The notes: a model not told the origin generated them from the letters alone. DNA of 64,000 nt from TMP-24 sp041397305 (GCA_041397305.1 JAWKWX010000006.1:62001-126000), one strand, 5' to 3'. Positions 9,456 through 17,116 are shown, counted from the first letter of the stretch. Made by a program: numbers and translations.

Positions 9456-10162
9456 GGCTGCCCCCGATAGCTCGCCGGTACCAGCTGGCCGTCCAGCATC
9501 GTCATCATCTGATCGCAGCCGAACTGTGGCGTGCCGGACAGGAACCCCTTCTCGCCCGGAAAGGCGAAGGTCATCGGGGTCGAGGTGGAATCCTCGACAT
9601 CGCCGAAGGCATTCTCGAAATGTTCGGTATCGGCGAAGAACAGCCGCCAGTCGCGGCTGATGAGCTGGTGGCCGGAGCGGCGGTGCAGGAACGACCCGTC
9701 GGCGCCGAAACTTTCCAGCGCGAACTCGGTCCGCTCCAGCGTCACGCCGTCGATGGTGACCGTACCGCCCTTCAGCGCGTCATGGCCCGCATAGCGCCGC
9801 ACCTCGCCGGTGCCGCTGATGGTGGTGAAGTCGAAATCGTCACGCCCGGTATCGAGAAGCGTGGTAAACGAGGCAGGCTCCTTCTCGCTGCCCAGCCGGT
9901 CACTTTCCGGGGTGATCAGGTCATGGCTTTCCACCCACCGCGTCTCGTGGTCGATGCGCGACATGTAATAGGGTCCGTCCGGCCCGGCATAGACCGCCCA
10001 TTGATCGCCCTCGGGATCGCGCGCGCAGGTATAGTGATAGCTCACCTGGCAGTCCGAATGCTGGACGGTCACGAAGGCCTCGCAGCCCTCCGGCACCACG
10101 AACTTGCCTGCCGCAAGCGCGGGCGCGGCGGAGAGGAGAAGGAAGGTCAGCGCGGCTTTCAT
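9452..10162 (-). CDS. secreted protein of unknown function in the glt operon
   Basis: I do not recognise a named family. The ATG at 10162 was chosen because it opens a clear Sec signal peptide (MKAALTFLLLSAAPALAA) and is preceded by GGAG; an upstream in-frame extension lacks this logic. The mature part of about 218 residues has a Cys pair near its start (PEGCEAF, then DCQVSYHYTC), many aromatic and acidic residues, and a late Cys (QFGCDQMM). It looks like a single globular beta-rich periplasmic domain. It overlaps the GFA gene by four bases and lies 129 bases after gltD. A 15-base direct repeat upstream could regulate it separately. Confidence 0.75.
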   Translation of the reverse strand: MKAALTFLLLSAAPALAAGKFVVPEGCEAFVTVQHSDCQVSYHYTCARDPEGDQWAVYAGPDGPYYMSRIDHETRWVESHDLITPESDRLGSEKEPASFTTLLDTGRDDFDFTTISGTGEVRRYAGHDALKGGTVTIDGVTLERTEFALESFGADGSFLHRRSGHQLISRDWRLFFADTEHFENAFGDVEDSTSTPMTFAFPGEKGFLSGTPQFGCDQMMTMLDGQLVPASYRGQP

Positions 10163-10218
10163 CGCACACTCCATTGGGTCACGTTCCCTGACCTGACGTT
10201 GCCGACCCGGGCGCGGCA

Positions 10219-10255
10219 TGTCGGGACGGATGCCATACGCTGTCGGGACGGATGC
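10219..10255. promoter_or_regulatory. 15-base direct repeat between gltD and the secreted-protein gene
   Basis: TGTCGGGACGGATGC occurs at 10219-10233 and exactly again at 10241-10255, 22 bases apart and so on the same face of the helix; a partial GGGACGG follows at 10256. The repeat lies in the only sizeable gap of the glt operon and could be a binding site for a regulator of the downstream genes. No protein is known for it. Confidence 0.35.
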
Positions 10256-10291
10256 GGGACGGAAGGCAGACGGACGGTTTCGGCCATGATG

Positions 10292-11728
10292 CTATTCTGC
10301 CGCCATCTGCGCGCCCTGCGCCAGATAGTCGAGGATGGCCTTGGCGGCTTCCCGCCCGTCGCGGATCGCCCAGACCACAAGGCTCGCGCCGCGCACGATG
10401 TCGCCTACCGCATAGACGCCGGGCAGCGCTGTCGCATGCGTCGCATATTGCGCCTTCACCGTGCCCCAGCGGGTGACCGGCAGGTCCTCGACGCCCCAGA
10501 GTTTTGGCAGGTCCTCCGGCTCGAAGCCCAGTGCCTTGATCACCAGATCGGCCGGTTCCACGAAATCCGCTCCGGGTATGACCTCCGGCGTCTGGCGTCC
10601 GGTGCTGTCCGGCGCGCCGAGCCGCATCCGTTCGACCATGACACCCTCGACCCGCGCGCCGCCGGTGAAGCCTTTGGGCGCGGTCAGCCACACGAATTCC
10701 ACGCCTTCCTCTTCGGCGTTCTGGGTCTCGCGCTGCGAACCCGGCATGTTCGCCCGGTCGCGGCGATAGAGGCATTTGACCGAGGTCGCGCCCTGGCGGA
10801 TCGCGGTGCGCACGCAGTCCATCGCCGTATCGCCGCCGCCGATCACCACCACGCGCTTGCCTGCCGCGTTCAGCGTGCCCTCGTCATAGGCCGCCACCTC
10901 GTCGCCCAGCCCCTTGCGGTTGGACGCGGTGAGATAATCGAGCGCCGGAACGATGCCGGCGAGGCCCGCGCCGGGCGCGCCGAGATCGCGCGCCTTGTAG
11001 ACACCGGTGGCGATCAGGACGGCATCGTGCTTGCCGCGGATCGCGTCAAAGGAAATGTCGGTGCCGACATTGCAGTTCAGCACGAACTGCACGCCCGCCG
11101 CTTCCAGATGCTGGGTCCGCTGCAGCACCACGTCCTTTTCCAGCTTGAAGCCGGGGATGCCGTAGATCAGCAATCCGCCCGCCCGGTCGTGGCGGTCATA
11201 GATGGTGACCTGCACGCCCGCCCGCCGCAAGGCCTCGGCGGCGGCAAGGCCACCCGGGCCCGCGCCGATGATACCCACGCTTTCGCCCCGGTCGGCAGAC
11301 GGAGCGATGGGTTTCACCCAGCCCTCGGCCCAGGCTTTGTCGGTGAGGTATTTCTCGATCGCGCCGATGGTTACGGTGCCGTGGCCCGACTGTTCGATCA
11401 CGCAGTTTCCCTCACACAGCCGGTCCTGCGGGCAGATGCGGCCGCAGATTTCGGGGAAAGTGTTCGTGGATTGCGACAGATCATAGGCCTCCTGCAGGCG
11501 GCCCTCGGCGGTCAGGCGCAGCCAGTCGGGGATATTGTTGTGCAAGGGGCAGTGGGTCTGGCAGTAGGGGACGCCACACTGGCTGCAGCGGCCGGCCTGC
11601 TCGGCGGCCTTTTCGGCGGCGAACTGGCGGTAGATTTCATCGAAATCCTCGCTGCGCACACTGGCCGCGCGCTTTTCCGGCATTTCCCGGTCGCGCGTGA
11701 CGAATTGAAGCATGCGGTTCTGGGCCAT
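10292..11728 (-). CDS. gltD: glutamate synthase (NADPH) small subunit
   Basis: A 478-residue beta subunit that oxidises NADPH and feeds electrons to GltB. Cys48, Cys51, Cys56 and Cys60 (RCSQCGVPYCQTHCPLHN) form an N-terminal Fe-S site. The FAD dinucleotide motif is GIIGAGPGGLAAAEALRRAG and the NADPH motif is VVVIGGGDTAMDC. A C-terminal AVGDIVRGASLVVWAI completes the FAD site. It is the first gene of the glt operon, which is unusual in having two extra genes before gltB. An AT-rich region with an inverted repeat lies upstream. Confidence 0.96.
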   Translation of the reverse strand: MAQNRMLQFVTRDREMPEKRAASVRSEDFDEIYRQFAAEKAAEQAGRCSQCGVPYCQTHCPLHNNIPDWLRLTAEGRLQEAYDLSQSTNTFPEICGRICPQDRLCEGNCVIEQSGHGTVTIGAIEKYLTDKAWAEGWVKPIAPSADRGESVGIIGAGPGGLAAAEALRRAGVQVTIYDRHDRAGGLLIYGIPGFKLEKDVVLQRTQHLEAAGVQFVLNCNVGTDISFDAIRGKHDAVLIATGVYKARDLGAPGAGLAGIVPALDYLTASNRKGLGDEVAAYDEGTLNAAGKRVVVIGGGDTAMDCVRTAIRQGATSVKCLYRRDRANMPGSQRETQNAEEEGVEFVWLTAPKGFTGGARVEGVMVERMRLGAPDSTGRQTPEVIPGADFVEPADLVIKALGFEPEDLPKLWGVEDLPVTRWGTVKAQYATHATALPGVYAVGDIVRGASLVVWAIRDGREAAKAILDYLAQGAQMAAE

Positions 11729-11793
11729 GGGGGGTCGAGCTCCGGTATGACGTGGCGGAGCCCAGTGCTACAGCGCTTCGGGGTGAAATAAAA

Positions 11794-11808
11794 GTCAGTT
11801 ATACTGAC
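11794..11808. promoter_or_regulatory. inverted repeat upstream of gltD, candidate operator
   Basis: GTCAGT-TAT-ACTGAC is a perfect 6-base inverted repeat 66 bases upstream of the gltD ATG, in an AT-rich stretch that stands out from the GC-rich surroundings. On the minus strand it contains TATAAC, a possible -10. The flanking octamer TGACCTAT recurs at 11805-11812 and 11879-11886. This looks like a regulator-binding promoter region; the regulator is unknown. Confidence 0.4.
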
Positions 11809-11882
11809 CTATATTCCGGTTTCTTTCACTTTTTTACCTGACCATGGTAGAATAGACGAGATTTTAGGTAACTAATGCTGAC

Positions 11883-12692
11883 CTATGCGCCATAACCCAT
11901 TGCCAAGGCGGCCCAGACGGCAAGGCCGACGATGATTCTCCACCAGCCAAACAACGCGAATCCGTGCTTTCCCAGATAGCCGATGAACCATTTCACCACG
12001 ATCAGCGCGGTGACGAAGGCCACGACCGAGCCGATGGCGATCTGGCCCAACGCTGCGCTGTCCAGCACATCGCGGTTCTTCCACAGGTCATAGGCGAAAG
12101 CGGCCGTCATGGTCGGCATGGCGAGGAAGAAGGAAAATTCCGCGGCCGTCTTGCGGTCGGCACCCAGAAACAGCGCCCCGACGATGGTCGCACCCGATCG
12201 CGACACACCGGGAACAAGCGCAAGACATTGCGCCAGACCCACGCCGAAGGCGACGCGCAGCGGCAGGGCGTCTGTGTCATGGTGGCGCGCGGTGAGCGGC
12301 AGGCGGTCGACGATCAGAAGGACAAGCCCCCCGAGGATCAGCATGGTCGCGATCAGGCGCGGGCTTTCGAACAGCACCTTCTCGATCAGATCATGCGCCA
12401 GAAGGCCGATGATGGCCGAGGGGATGAAGGCCAGAAGGATCGCCACGAGAAAGCGCATCTCCTTCGGGTCGCTGCCAAGGCCGCGCACCAGCTGCAGAAG
12501 CCGCGCCGCATAGAGGCCGACGACCGCGAGGATCGCCCCGAACTGGATCACCACCTCGAAGGCCTTTCCCGCGCTTTCGAACCCCATGAAATGGCTCGCC
12601 AGCAACAGATGGCCGGTCGAGGATACCGGGATGAACTCCGTCAGACCCTCAAGCACACCAAGGAAAACGGCGTCGAAGACATTTCCCGCCAT
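11883..12692 (-). CDS. uppP: undecaprenyl-diphosphatase UppP (BacA)
   Basis: A 269-residue polytopic membrane enzyme that dephosphorylates undecaprenyl diphosphate to recycle the lipid carrier for peptidoglycan and surface polysaccharide synthesis. The two family motifs are clear: EGLTEFIPVSSTGH (15-28) and PGVSRSGATI (160-169), the latter with the catalytic Ser/Arg. Its seven to eight hydrophobic segments and its length fit the family. It starts 27 bases from the upstream NDUFA9-like gene on the same strand, so the two may be co-transcribed. Bacitracin resistance on overexpression is known for the family. Confidence 0.95.
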   Translation of the reverse strand: MAGNVFDAVFLGVLEGLTEFIPVSSTGHLLLASHFMGFESAGKAFEVVIQFGAILAVVGLYAARLLQLVRGLGSDPKEMRFLVAILLAFIPSAIIGLLAHDLIEKVLFESPRLIATMLILGGLVLLIVDRLPLTARHHDTDALPLRVAFGVGLAQCLALVPGVSRSGATIVGALFLGADRKTAAEFSFFLAMPTMTAAFAYDLWKNRDVLDSAALGQIAIGSVVAFVTALIVVKWFIGYLGKHGFALFGWWRIIVGLAVWAALAMGYGA

Positions 12693-12719
12693 GAACAGCT
12701 CCTTCGATCGAGAGGGGGA

Positions 12720-13706
12720 TCAGCCCGGTTTCTTGAGATTGCGGGCAGAGGCCTTGATCGCGGCATACTGGCCCGAGGGCCGGAACCGCCAGAGATAATC
12801 GGGCAGCACCGCGCCCATCGCCGTGGGCGTGATGCCGAGATCGGCCAGACCCTTGGCACCCTTTGCGACCACATTGTCGCGGCGCAGGCTTTTCACCTGA
12901 TCGCGGGTCAGGATGCGGTTCGACACAAGGCCGAGCGTCAGGGCCGAGCCCACATCCAGCAGGCCGCCGATCAGACCGGCGACCCAGAACGGCAGGTTGA
13001 CCACCAGCCTGCGCCGCCCGATCGTGGCCAGCATGCGCTTGATCAGGCCACCCAGCGTGTCGACATCCGGCCCGCCAAGCTCATAAGTACCGGTGGCGCC
13101 ACCGGTCAGCCCCTTGACCGCCGCCGCCGCCACATCCTCGACGAAGACCGGCTGGAACCGTGTCTTGCCGCCGGTGATCGGCAGGACCGGCCCCAGCAGG
13201 CTTTGCGCGGCAAAGCGGTTGAAGAACCCGTCGCCCGCCCCGAACATCACCGAGGGTCTGAGGATCATCGCGCCGGGAAACGCTGCCCGGACCGCCGTCT
13301 CGCCGTCCGCCTTCGAGCGCTGGTAGGCGCTGTCGGAGCCCGCATCCGCACCGATCGAGGAGACATGAACCAGCGCGCCGACGCCCTTTGCCGCGGCGAT
13401 GCGCGCGATCCGCTCCGCACCCTCGCGCTGGATGGCATCGAAATTGTTCCTGCCGCCCCTGTCGAAGGTGCCGACGCAGTTCATCACCGCATCCGCCCCC
13501 GCCATCGCCGCGGCCACAGAGGCATCGTCACGGATATTGCAGAACACGGGCTCGACCTGTCCGACCGCGCCATAGGGCTTCACGAACAGGGCCTCGTTCG
13601 GGCGACGGCAGGCCACACGCACCCGCCAGCCCTCGCGCGCCATCAGGCGGGCGACCTGCCGCCCGAGAAACCCCGAACCGCCATAGATCGTGACGAGCTT
13701 CGACAT
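12720..13706 (-). CDS. complex I NDUFA9-subunit-like NAD(P)-binding protein
   Basis: A 328-residue atypical short-chain dehydrogenase. The ATG at 13706 opens the Rossmann strand directly (MSKLVTIYGGSGFLGRQVARLM; glycine motif at 9-15), so the 21-residue upstream extension was dropped. The middle carries NCVGTFDRGGRNNF and the active-site-like HVSSIGAD, and the second half matches the NDUFA9 family (ELGGPDVDTLGGLIKRML). The mitochondrial homologue is a nucleotide-binding accessory subunit of complex I. In alphaproteobacteria such proteins may assist complex I or quinone biosynthesis. No nuo genes are in the window. Confidence 0.8.
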   Translation of the reverse strand: MSKLVTIYGGSGFLGRQVARLMAREGWRVRVACRRPNEALFVKPYGAVGQVEPVFCNIRDDASVAAAMAGADAVMNCVGTFDRGGRNNFDAIQREGAERIARIAAAKGVGALVHVSSIGADAGSDSAYQRSKADGETAVRAAFPGAMILRPSVMFGAGDGFFNRFAAQSLLGPVLPITGGKTRFQPVFVEDVAAAAVKGLTGGATGTYELGGPDVDTLGGLIKRMLATIGRRRLVVNLPFWVAGLIGGLLDVGSALTLGLVSNRILTRDQVKSLRRDNVVAKGAKGLADLGITPTAMGAVLPDYLWRFRPSGQYAAIKASARNLKKPG

Positions 13707-13808
13707 TGGCTCCGCCTCCCTGGGTGTCAGACTTGGCCCCTGATTACCGCCTCGGCCCCATGGGAACAAGCCGCAATGACAGCGCAGAAAGAAAGCGGGC
13801 CGACCCCG

Positions 13809-13835
13809 TTGACAGCGCTTGAGCGCCCCTATACA
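13809..13835 (+). promoter_or_regulatory. sigma70-type promoter for tRNA-Leu
   Basis: A perfect TTGACA (13809-13814) is followed, after 15 to 16 bases, by TATACA/ATACAT around 13830-13836, and the tRNA begins 18 to 24 bases later. The spacing is slightly short, but the position and the -35 match support a promoter. Confidence 0.55.
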
Positions 13836-13853
13836 TGGCGCCTCACGACATCG

Positions 13854-13938
13854 GCCCAGATGGCGGAATTGGTAGACGCGCTGGTTTCAGGTACCAGTGC
13901 CGCAAGGCGTGGAGGTTCGAGTCCTCTTCTGGGCACCA
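13854..13938 (+). tRNA. tRNA-Leu (anticodon CAG)
   Basis: A class II tRNA of 85 bases with encoded CCA. The acceptor arm GCCCAGA pairs with TCTGGGC, the discriminator base is A, and the anticodon stem CTGGT/ACCAG frames the loop TTCAGGT, giving anticodon CAG. A long variable arm (TGCCGCAAGGCGT) and a T arm containing GGTTCGAGTCC follow, as expected for leucine tRNA. It marks the left border of the Rhs island. Confidence 0.97.
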
Positions 13939-14125
13939 TTCAGCTCAAATAGTATGCTGTCAGACGACTGCGAACGGGTCTCGGCTACCGCAGTGCGGAT
14001 GGCAGCCACGCCTCGCAGAGGCCGCGCCACTCGGCCGGGGCGGCGGTGCCGTTGGTCCTGTCATCTGGTCGGGTCGAGAGGCTGCGATCCTGGTTGAGTG
14101 GGCTGCAGGCCGAGCCGTGGGTGGC

Positions 14126-14317
14126 GGCGGCGGCAAACATCGGGGCGAAGCGGTTCCACCAGAACCGCACCGTTTCGTGGCAGACGTCGATCCCGCGCTC
14201 GTGGAGCAGGTCCTCGACGTTGCGGAGAGACAGCGGGAAACGGACATAGAGCATCACGGCCAGCCGGATGACCTCGGGCGACGTCTTGAAATAGCGGAAG
14301 GGCGAGCGTTTTGGCAT
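14126..14317 (-). pseudogene. IS6-family transposase remnant (N-terminal part only)
   Basis: About 64 codons from ATG 14317 match the start of IS6-type transposases: MPKRSPFRYFKTSPEVIR, then VRFPLSLRNVEDLLHERGI and HETVRFWWNRF. Downstream of this the reading frame continues with unrelated sequence, and the DDE catalytic core is absent. No terminal inverted repeats were found. It is a dead fragment lying between tRNA-Leu and the end of the Rhs array, and records a past insertion at the island edge. Confidence 0.75.
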
Positions 14318-14377
14318 GGAAGGACGGTGCCCGGCAGTCTGCCCCAGTTCAAGGGGCGATTTCTCTGACAGGGCCAA

Positions 14378-14629
14378 TCAACCTGCTTCAGGCATCGGCC
14401 GAATAATTGTATATCCGCCGTCCGAAACAACTGCTTCGACGAATACCAGGGCCCTATTGTCCATTTCAATCATTACGCCTGGACCCATACTGCTCCAATC
14501 CTTCTCAGGAAAGCCCGCTGAGTAGGCGCCAATAACGGTCGAAAATACTACCGTGCCAGGCGCATTGTCTTCTAGCAAAACTCGATCGCCTAGTGAGATG
14601 TCTGCGAGGCTGTCGTATGTCTTCAGCAT
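14378..14629 (-). CDS. putative immunity protein 5 (partner of Rhs tip 5)
   Basis: An 83-residue protein without signal peptide or membrane segment and with no family I can name. Its ATG lies two bases after the stop of the Rhs module at 14631, the tight spacing expected of a toxin/immunity pair. The sequence is acidic and beta-strand-rich (GDRVLLEDNAPGTVVFSTVIGA, shortened). It is the last gene of the array before the IS6 remnant. The immunity role is inferred only from position; direct similarity to known immunity families was not seen. Confidence 0.5.
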   Translation of the reverse strand: MLKTYDSLADISLGDRVLLEDNAPGTVVFSTVIGAYSAGFPEKDWSSMGPGVMIEMDNRALVFVEAVVSDGGYTIIRPMPEAG

Positions 14630-14630
14630 G

Positions 14631-15479
14631 TCAGTCGAACACTATTGGTCCAATATTGTCGAGAGGTGAAACCATGGGAAACGTATTTCTGTTCCCCCGC
14701 CCGGCGCTATACAGGGGTACCCAGTCTGATTGGGCCGGCGGATTTACATGATAAGGTGTGTTTGCATTCCAGAAGCATCTGCATGTCGCGGGATCTTGGT
14801 TGACACGATACAGATTCAAGTGGTGGACGCCAACGCCCGGAAGGTTGACCGGGTGATTATCTTCTCTGTATCCGATTGTACCCTTCTTATAGGGGAAACA
14901 CGGTGGGCAGTATCGGCAATAATTTAATTCTACTCCCTCCATGCTATCAGGGAAGTAAGGCAAATCTGGGTCAATAATTGGCCCCTGCGATAGAAGAGCG
15001 GCTGCGCCAGCGGTAGCGAGTCTGGGCGCAACAAGCCTAGCGCCATAGCTCAGCAGCAAACGTATTGCGGGCCAAGTCCAGACATACTCTCCCGTCGGAT
15101 CGATATACCTCCCCGGGTTCTGCCTTGCGTACCCGTAGACACTCGCCCCGTCGATGAGCCCCAGCGGATCGGCCTCGATGTACCGCCCCGTGGTCGGATC
15201 GTAATCGCGCATCCAGTTCTGGTGAAGCCCCGATTCCATCTGGAACCACTGGCCGGGGAAGCGCAGCGCCATCGGCGTGCCGGTCGAGACGTGGACGCCG
15301 CCGAACGGCAGGTACTGCGCGCTCCACACCTGCGTCCCGGCCAAAGTCGTCGCAAAGACCGGCCGCCCGATATGATCCACCCGCACCAGATAGACCTGCC
15401 CGCCCTCCACCACCGCAACCGGCATGTCGCCGAGCCAGACATAGGTCCGGATCACCGTCCCGCTCTCTCCTCGTACCAC
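14631..15479 (-). CDS. orphan Rhs C-terminal module 5: core fragment plus Cys-rich toxin tip
   Basis: The 282-residue frame begins inside an Rhs repeat core, so it is 5'-truncated. Residues 15-131 are the 117-residue conserved segment (WLGDMPVAVVEGG to YIDPTGE) ending in the DPxGx junction where Rhs toxins diverge. The tip (132-282) starts with a linker EYVWTWPAIR shared with tip 1, then has a Cys-rich domain: CRYCPPC, a KGTIGYR motif, HHLNLYRVNQDPATCRCFW. The paired cysteines and conserved-looking His suggest a metal-binding or disulfide-held catalytic domain, but I cannot assign an activity. There is no signal or start of a full Rhs, so expression as a secreted effector is doubtful. Confidence 0.7.
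   Translation of the reverse strand: MVRGESGTVIRTYVWLGDMPVAVVEGGQVYLVRVDHIGRPVFATTLAGTQVWSAQYLPFGGVHVSTGTPMALRFPGQWFQMESGLHQNWMRDYDPTTGRYIEADPLGLIDGASVYGYARQNPGRYIDPTGEYVWTWPAIRLLLSYGARLVAPRLATAGAAALLSQGPIIDPDLPYFPDSMEGVELNYCRYCPPCFPYKKGTIGYREDNHPVNLPGVGVHHLNLYRVNQDPATCRCFWNANTPYHVNPPAQSDWVPLYSAGRGNRNTFPMVSPLDNIGPIVFD
15087..15437 (-). repeat. Rhs core repeat, copy 5
   Basis: A 351-base segment encoding WLGDMP to DPTGE, one of five copies of equal length in the island. Compared stretches differ from the other copies by about three to five bases per 60. Sequence on both sides is unrelated to the flanks of the other copies, apart from the EYVWTWP linker. Confidence 0.9.
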
Positions 15480-15523
15480 GGCAGCCCGATGTGTTGGTCA
15501 AACATGCGGCTCCGCCCGAGCGC

Positions 15524-15721
15524 TCACGGCCTCTTCCGCCTCCAAAGATTCCATCCGAGCCATTTCCAGGCCACCAATGCAAGTAGGATCGCCAGCGCTA
15601 GCGCCAGAATGATCGATACCCAGATAGGCAACCAAAAACTGAAGAGCTCGACCAAGCCTCCCATCAGTACGGCCCACGCCAAATGCTTCGCTAGGTCTAC
15701 TACTTCTCGCAAGATATACAT
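15524..15721 (-). CDS. small membrane protein in the Rhs array, possible immunity protein
   Basis: A 65-residue protein if started at ATG 15721; an ATG at 15748 would add nine residues. It carries a hydrophobic stretch of about 40 residues (AWAVLMGGLVELF through LALALAILLALVAW), enough for two membrane helices, and a basic tail WRRKRP. It follows an unassigned frame and precedes core copy 5. Membrane immunity proteins commonly protect against membrane-targeting toxins, so it could be the partner of a decayed tip at 15700-15981. This is inferred from position alone. Confidence 0.4.
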   Translation of the reverse strand: MYILREVVDLAKHLAWAVLMGGLVELFSFWLPIWVSIILALALAILLALVAWKWLGWNLWRRKRP

Positions 15722-15981
15722 TTCTGCTCGCAAATGTCTCGTCGGCATCCGTTGGTTACAATCTTACCACCCGGAAACGGAAGGCCGTCGGCGCCGTACA
15801 TCCGAACGAAGCGGGAGAAGGAAGGGGTCAGATATACTTTCTCCGTGCCGTTCACAACGGTCGATCGATATGTCAGACATACTCTTTGAGCAGCGCCGCC
15901 TTCGCCTCGGCTGCGCGCGTTAATCGATAGGATTGCCGTGTTTTTGATCCCATTCTTGAGCCGATAGCAGTCCCTCCTCAT
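15700..15981 (-). CDS. unassigned frame, possible tip without Rhs core
   Basis: A 93-codon frame overlapping the end of immunity gene 4 by about 60 bases and the next small membrane protein by about 20. The part after the immunity stop (residues 21-93) contains VCLTYRSTVV, FVRMYGADGLPFPGG and a Cys-rich end CRRDICEQKCISCEK. No Rhs core precedes it. It may be the remnant of a sixth toxin tip whose core was lost, or a chance frame. The start is uncertain and no ribosome site stands out. Confidence 0.3.
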   Translation of the reverse strand: MRRDCYRLKNGIKNTAILSINARSRGEGGAAQRVCLTYRSTVVNGTEKVYLTPSFSRFVRMYGADGLPFPGGKIVTNGCRRDICEQKCISCEK

Positions 15982-16291
15982 ACAGTACGCGTGCGCCTAA
16001 CTTCATTGTGACGATCAGATCGGTGAAGAACCGGAAGTCTTGCCCGCGAATGTCGCACAGCGAAACGCCCACTTCCTTCCCATCGGAAAATCGATGAAAT
16101 CCGCGATAGTTCGTGAGCGCTTCTAGATCTCTAGCGAGATGTTCAAGTGTCGATACAAGCGCTGAGTTCAAATGCTGAGTAACGAGGCTCTCGATGAGCC
16201 TTAGCTGTGCCTCAAGGTGGAGATCATCCAGCGGTTCAGATTTGATGTCTTTCAGCTCTTGTGCCAATCTTGAGATTACATCGGTCGTCAT
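15920..16291 (-). CDS. putative immunity protein 4 (partner of Rhs tip 4)
   Basis: A 123-residue, largely helical, acidic soluble protein (ISRLAQELKDIKSEPLDDLH, then RFFTDLIVTMKLGARVLYEEG) with no family I recognise. Its ATG overlaps the stop of the Rhs tip by four bases (ATGA), so the two are translationally coupled, as usual for toxin/immunity pairs. The base composition is lower in GC than the Rhs core copies. The role is inferred from position and coupling. Confidence 0.55.
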   Translation of the reverse strand: MTTDVISRLAQELKDIKSEPLDDLHLEAQLRLIESLVTQHLNSALVSTLEHLARDLEALTNYRGFHRFSDGKEVGVSLCDIRGQDFRFFTDLIVTMKLGARVLYEEGLLSAQEWDQKHGNPID

Positions 16292-17043
16292 CGGTGATTG
16301 ATACTCCGTCCTTTTTCGAGAAGCTGTTTAGCCTTCCAAAGATAGGCTTCCTTCAGGGTCGGGCATGTCTGCTCCTTGGCACGCCGAGCCATTTCAGCAC
16401 CGGCGCGCTTGTGCGGAGTTCCATGTTGCCCAGACCGAGCGCCCGTTCCCACACCGTCCGACTTGAATTGCTTTACCAGACTCTCGCCAGCTTGGTTGGC
16501 GATTTTCCGCGCCTCCGCCGGAGATGGACAATCGTCTTCGCATCCGCACGCTTCGCTGGTCAATCCATCGACGGCGACAGCTACTATCGCGAGCACGCAA
16601 TACCCAATTACTTTCGGCACCGCGGCGGCATCTGTTGGATCGGGCGTCGCGGCATCTGCAGCAGCGAGCGCGGCTAGAGCTGCGAGATAACCTTCGTCAG
16701 CAAACTCCCCCCTCGGATCGATATACCTCCCCGGGTTCTGCCTCGCATATCCATAGACACTCGCCCCGTCGATGAGCCCCAGCGGGTCGGCCTCGATGTA
16801 CCGCCCGGTCGTCGGATCGTAGTCGCGCATCCAGTTCTGGTGAAGCCCCGATTCAATCTGGAACCACTGGCCGGGGAAGCGCAGCGCCATCGGCGTGCCG
16901 GTCGAGGCATGGACGCCGCCGAACGGCAGGTACTGCGCGCTCCACACCTGCGTCCCGGCCAGCGTCGTCGCGAACACCGGCCGCCCGATATGATCCACCC
17001 GCACCAGATAGACCTGCCCGCCCTCCACGACCGCAACCGGCAT
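16288..17043 (-). CDS. orphan Rhs C-terminal module 4: core fragment plus toxin tip
   Basis: A 251-residue frame whose first Met lies inside the Rhs core; an in-frame stop occurs about 17 codons upstream, so no longer product is possible, and no ribosome site precedes this ATG. Residues 1-113 are core (to YIDPRGE). The 138-residue tip has an Ala-rich stretch with a hydrophobic segment (VIGYCVLAIVAVAVDGL), a CGCEDDC cluster, then SGQHGTPHKRAGAEMARRA and an end GRSINHR. The His/Gly-rich motif near the C-terminus could be a nuclease-type active site, but I cannot name the family. The coupled gene downstream is the likely immunity. Confidence 0.65.
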   Translation of the reverse strand: MPVAVVEGGQVYLVRVDHIGRPVFATTLAGTQVWSAQYLPFGGVHASTGTPMALRFPGQWFQIESGLHQNWMRDYDPTTGRYIEADPLGLIDGASVYGYARQNPGRYIDPRGEFADEGYLAALAALAAADAATPDPTDAAAVPKVIGYCVLAIVAVAVDGLTSEACGCEDDCPSPAEARKIANQAGESLVKQFKSDGVGTGARSGQHGTPHKRAGAEMARRAKEQTCPTLKEAYLWKAKQLLEKGRSINHR

Positions 17044-17055
17044 GTCGCCGAGCCA
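16705..17055 (-). repeat. Rhs core repeat, copy 4
   Basis: The same 351-base core unit (WLGDMP to DPRGE). It joins foreign sequence only three codons upstream of the Trp codon (GEVWLGDMP), about 60 bases after the stop of the preceding immunity gene. Confidence 0.9.
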
Positions 17056-17116
17056 GACTTCTCCGACAGCGCCTACGGTATGATTTCATGCTGTTGCGGC
17101 ACGACTCACACAGCCT

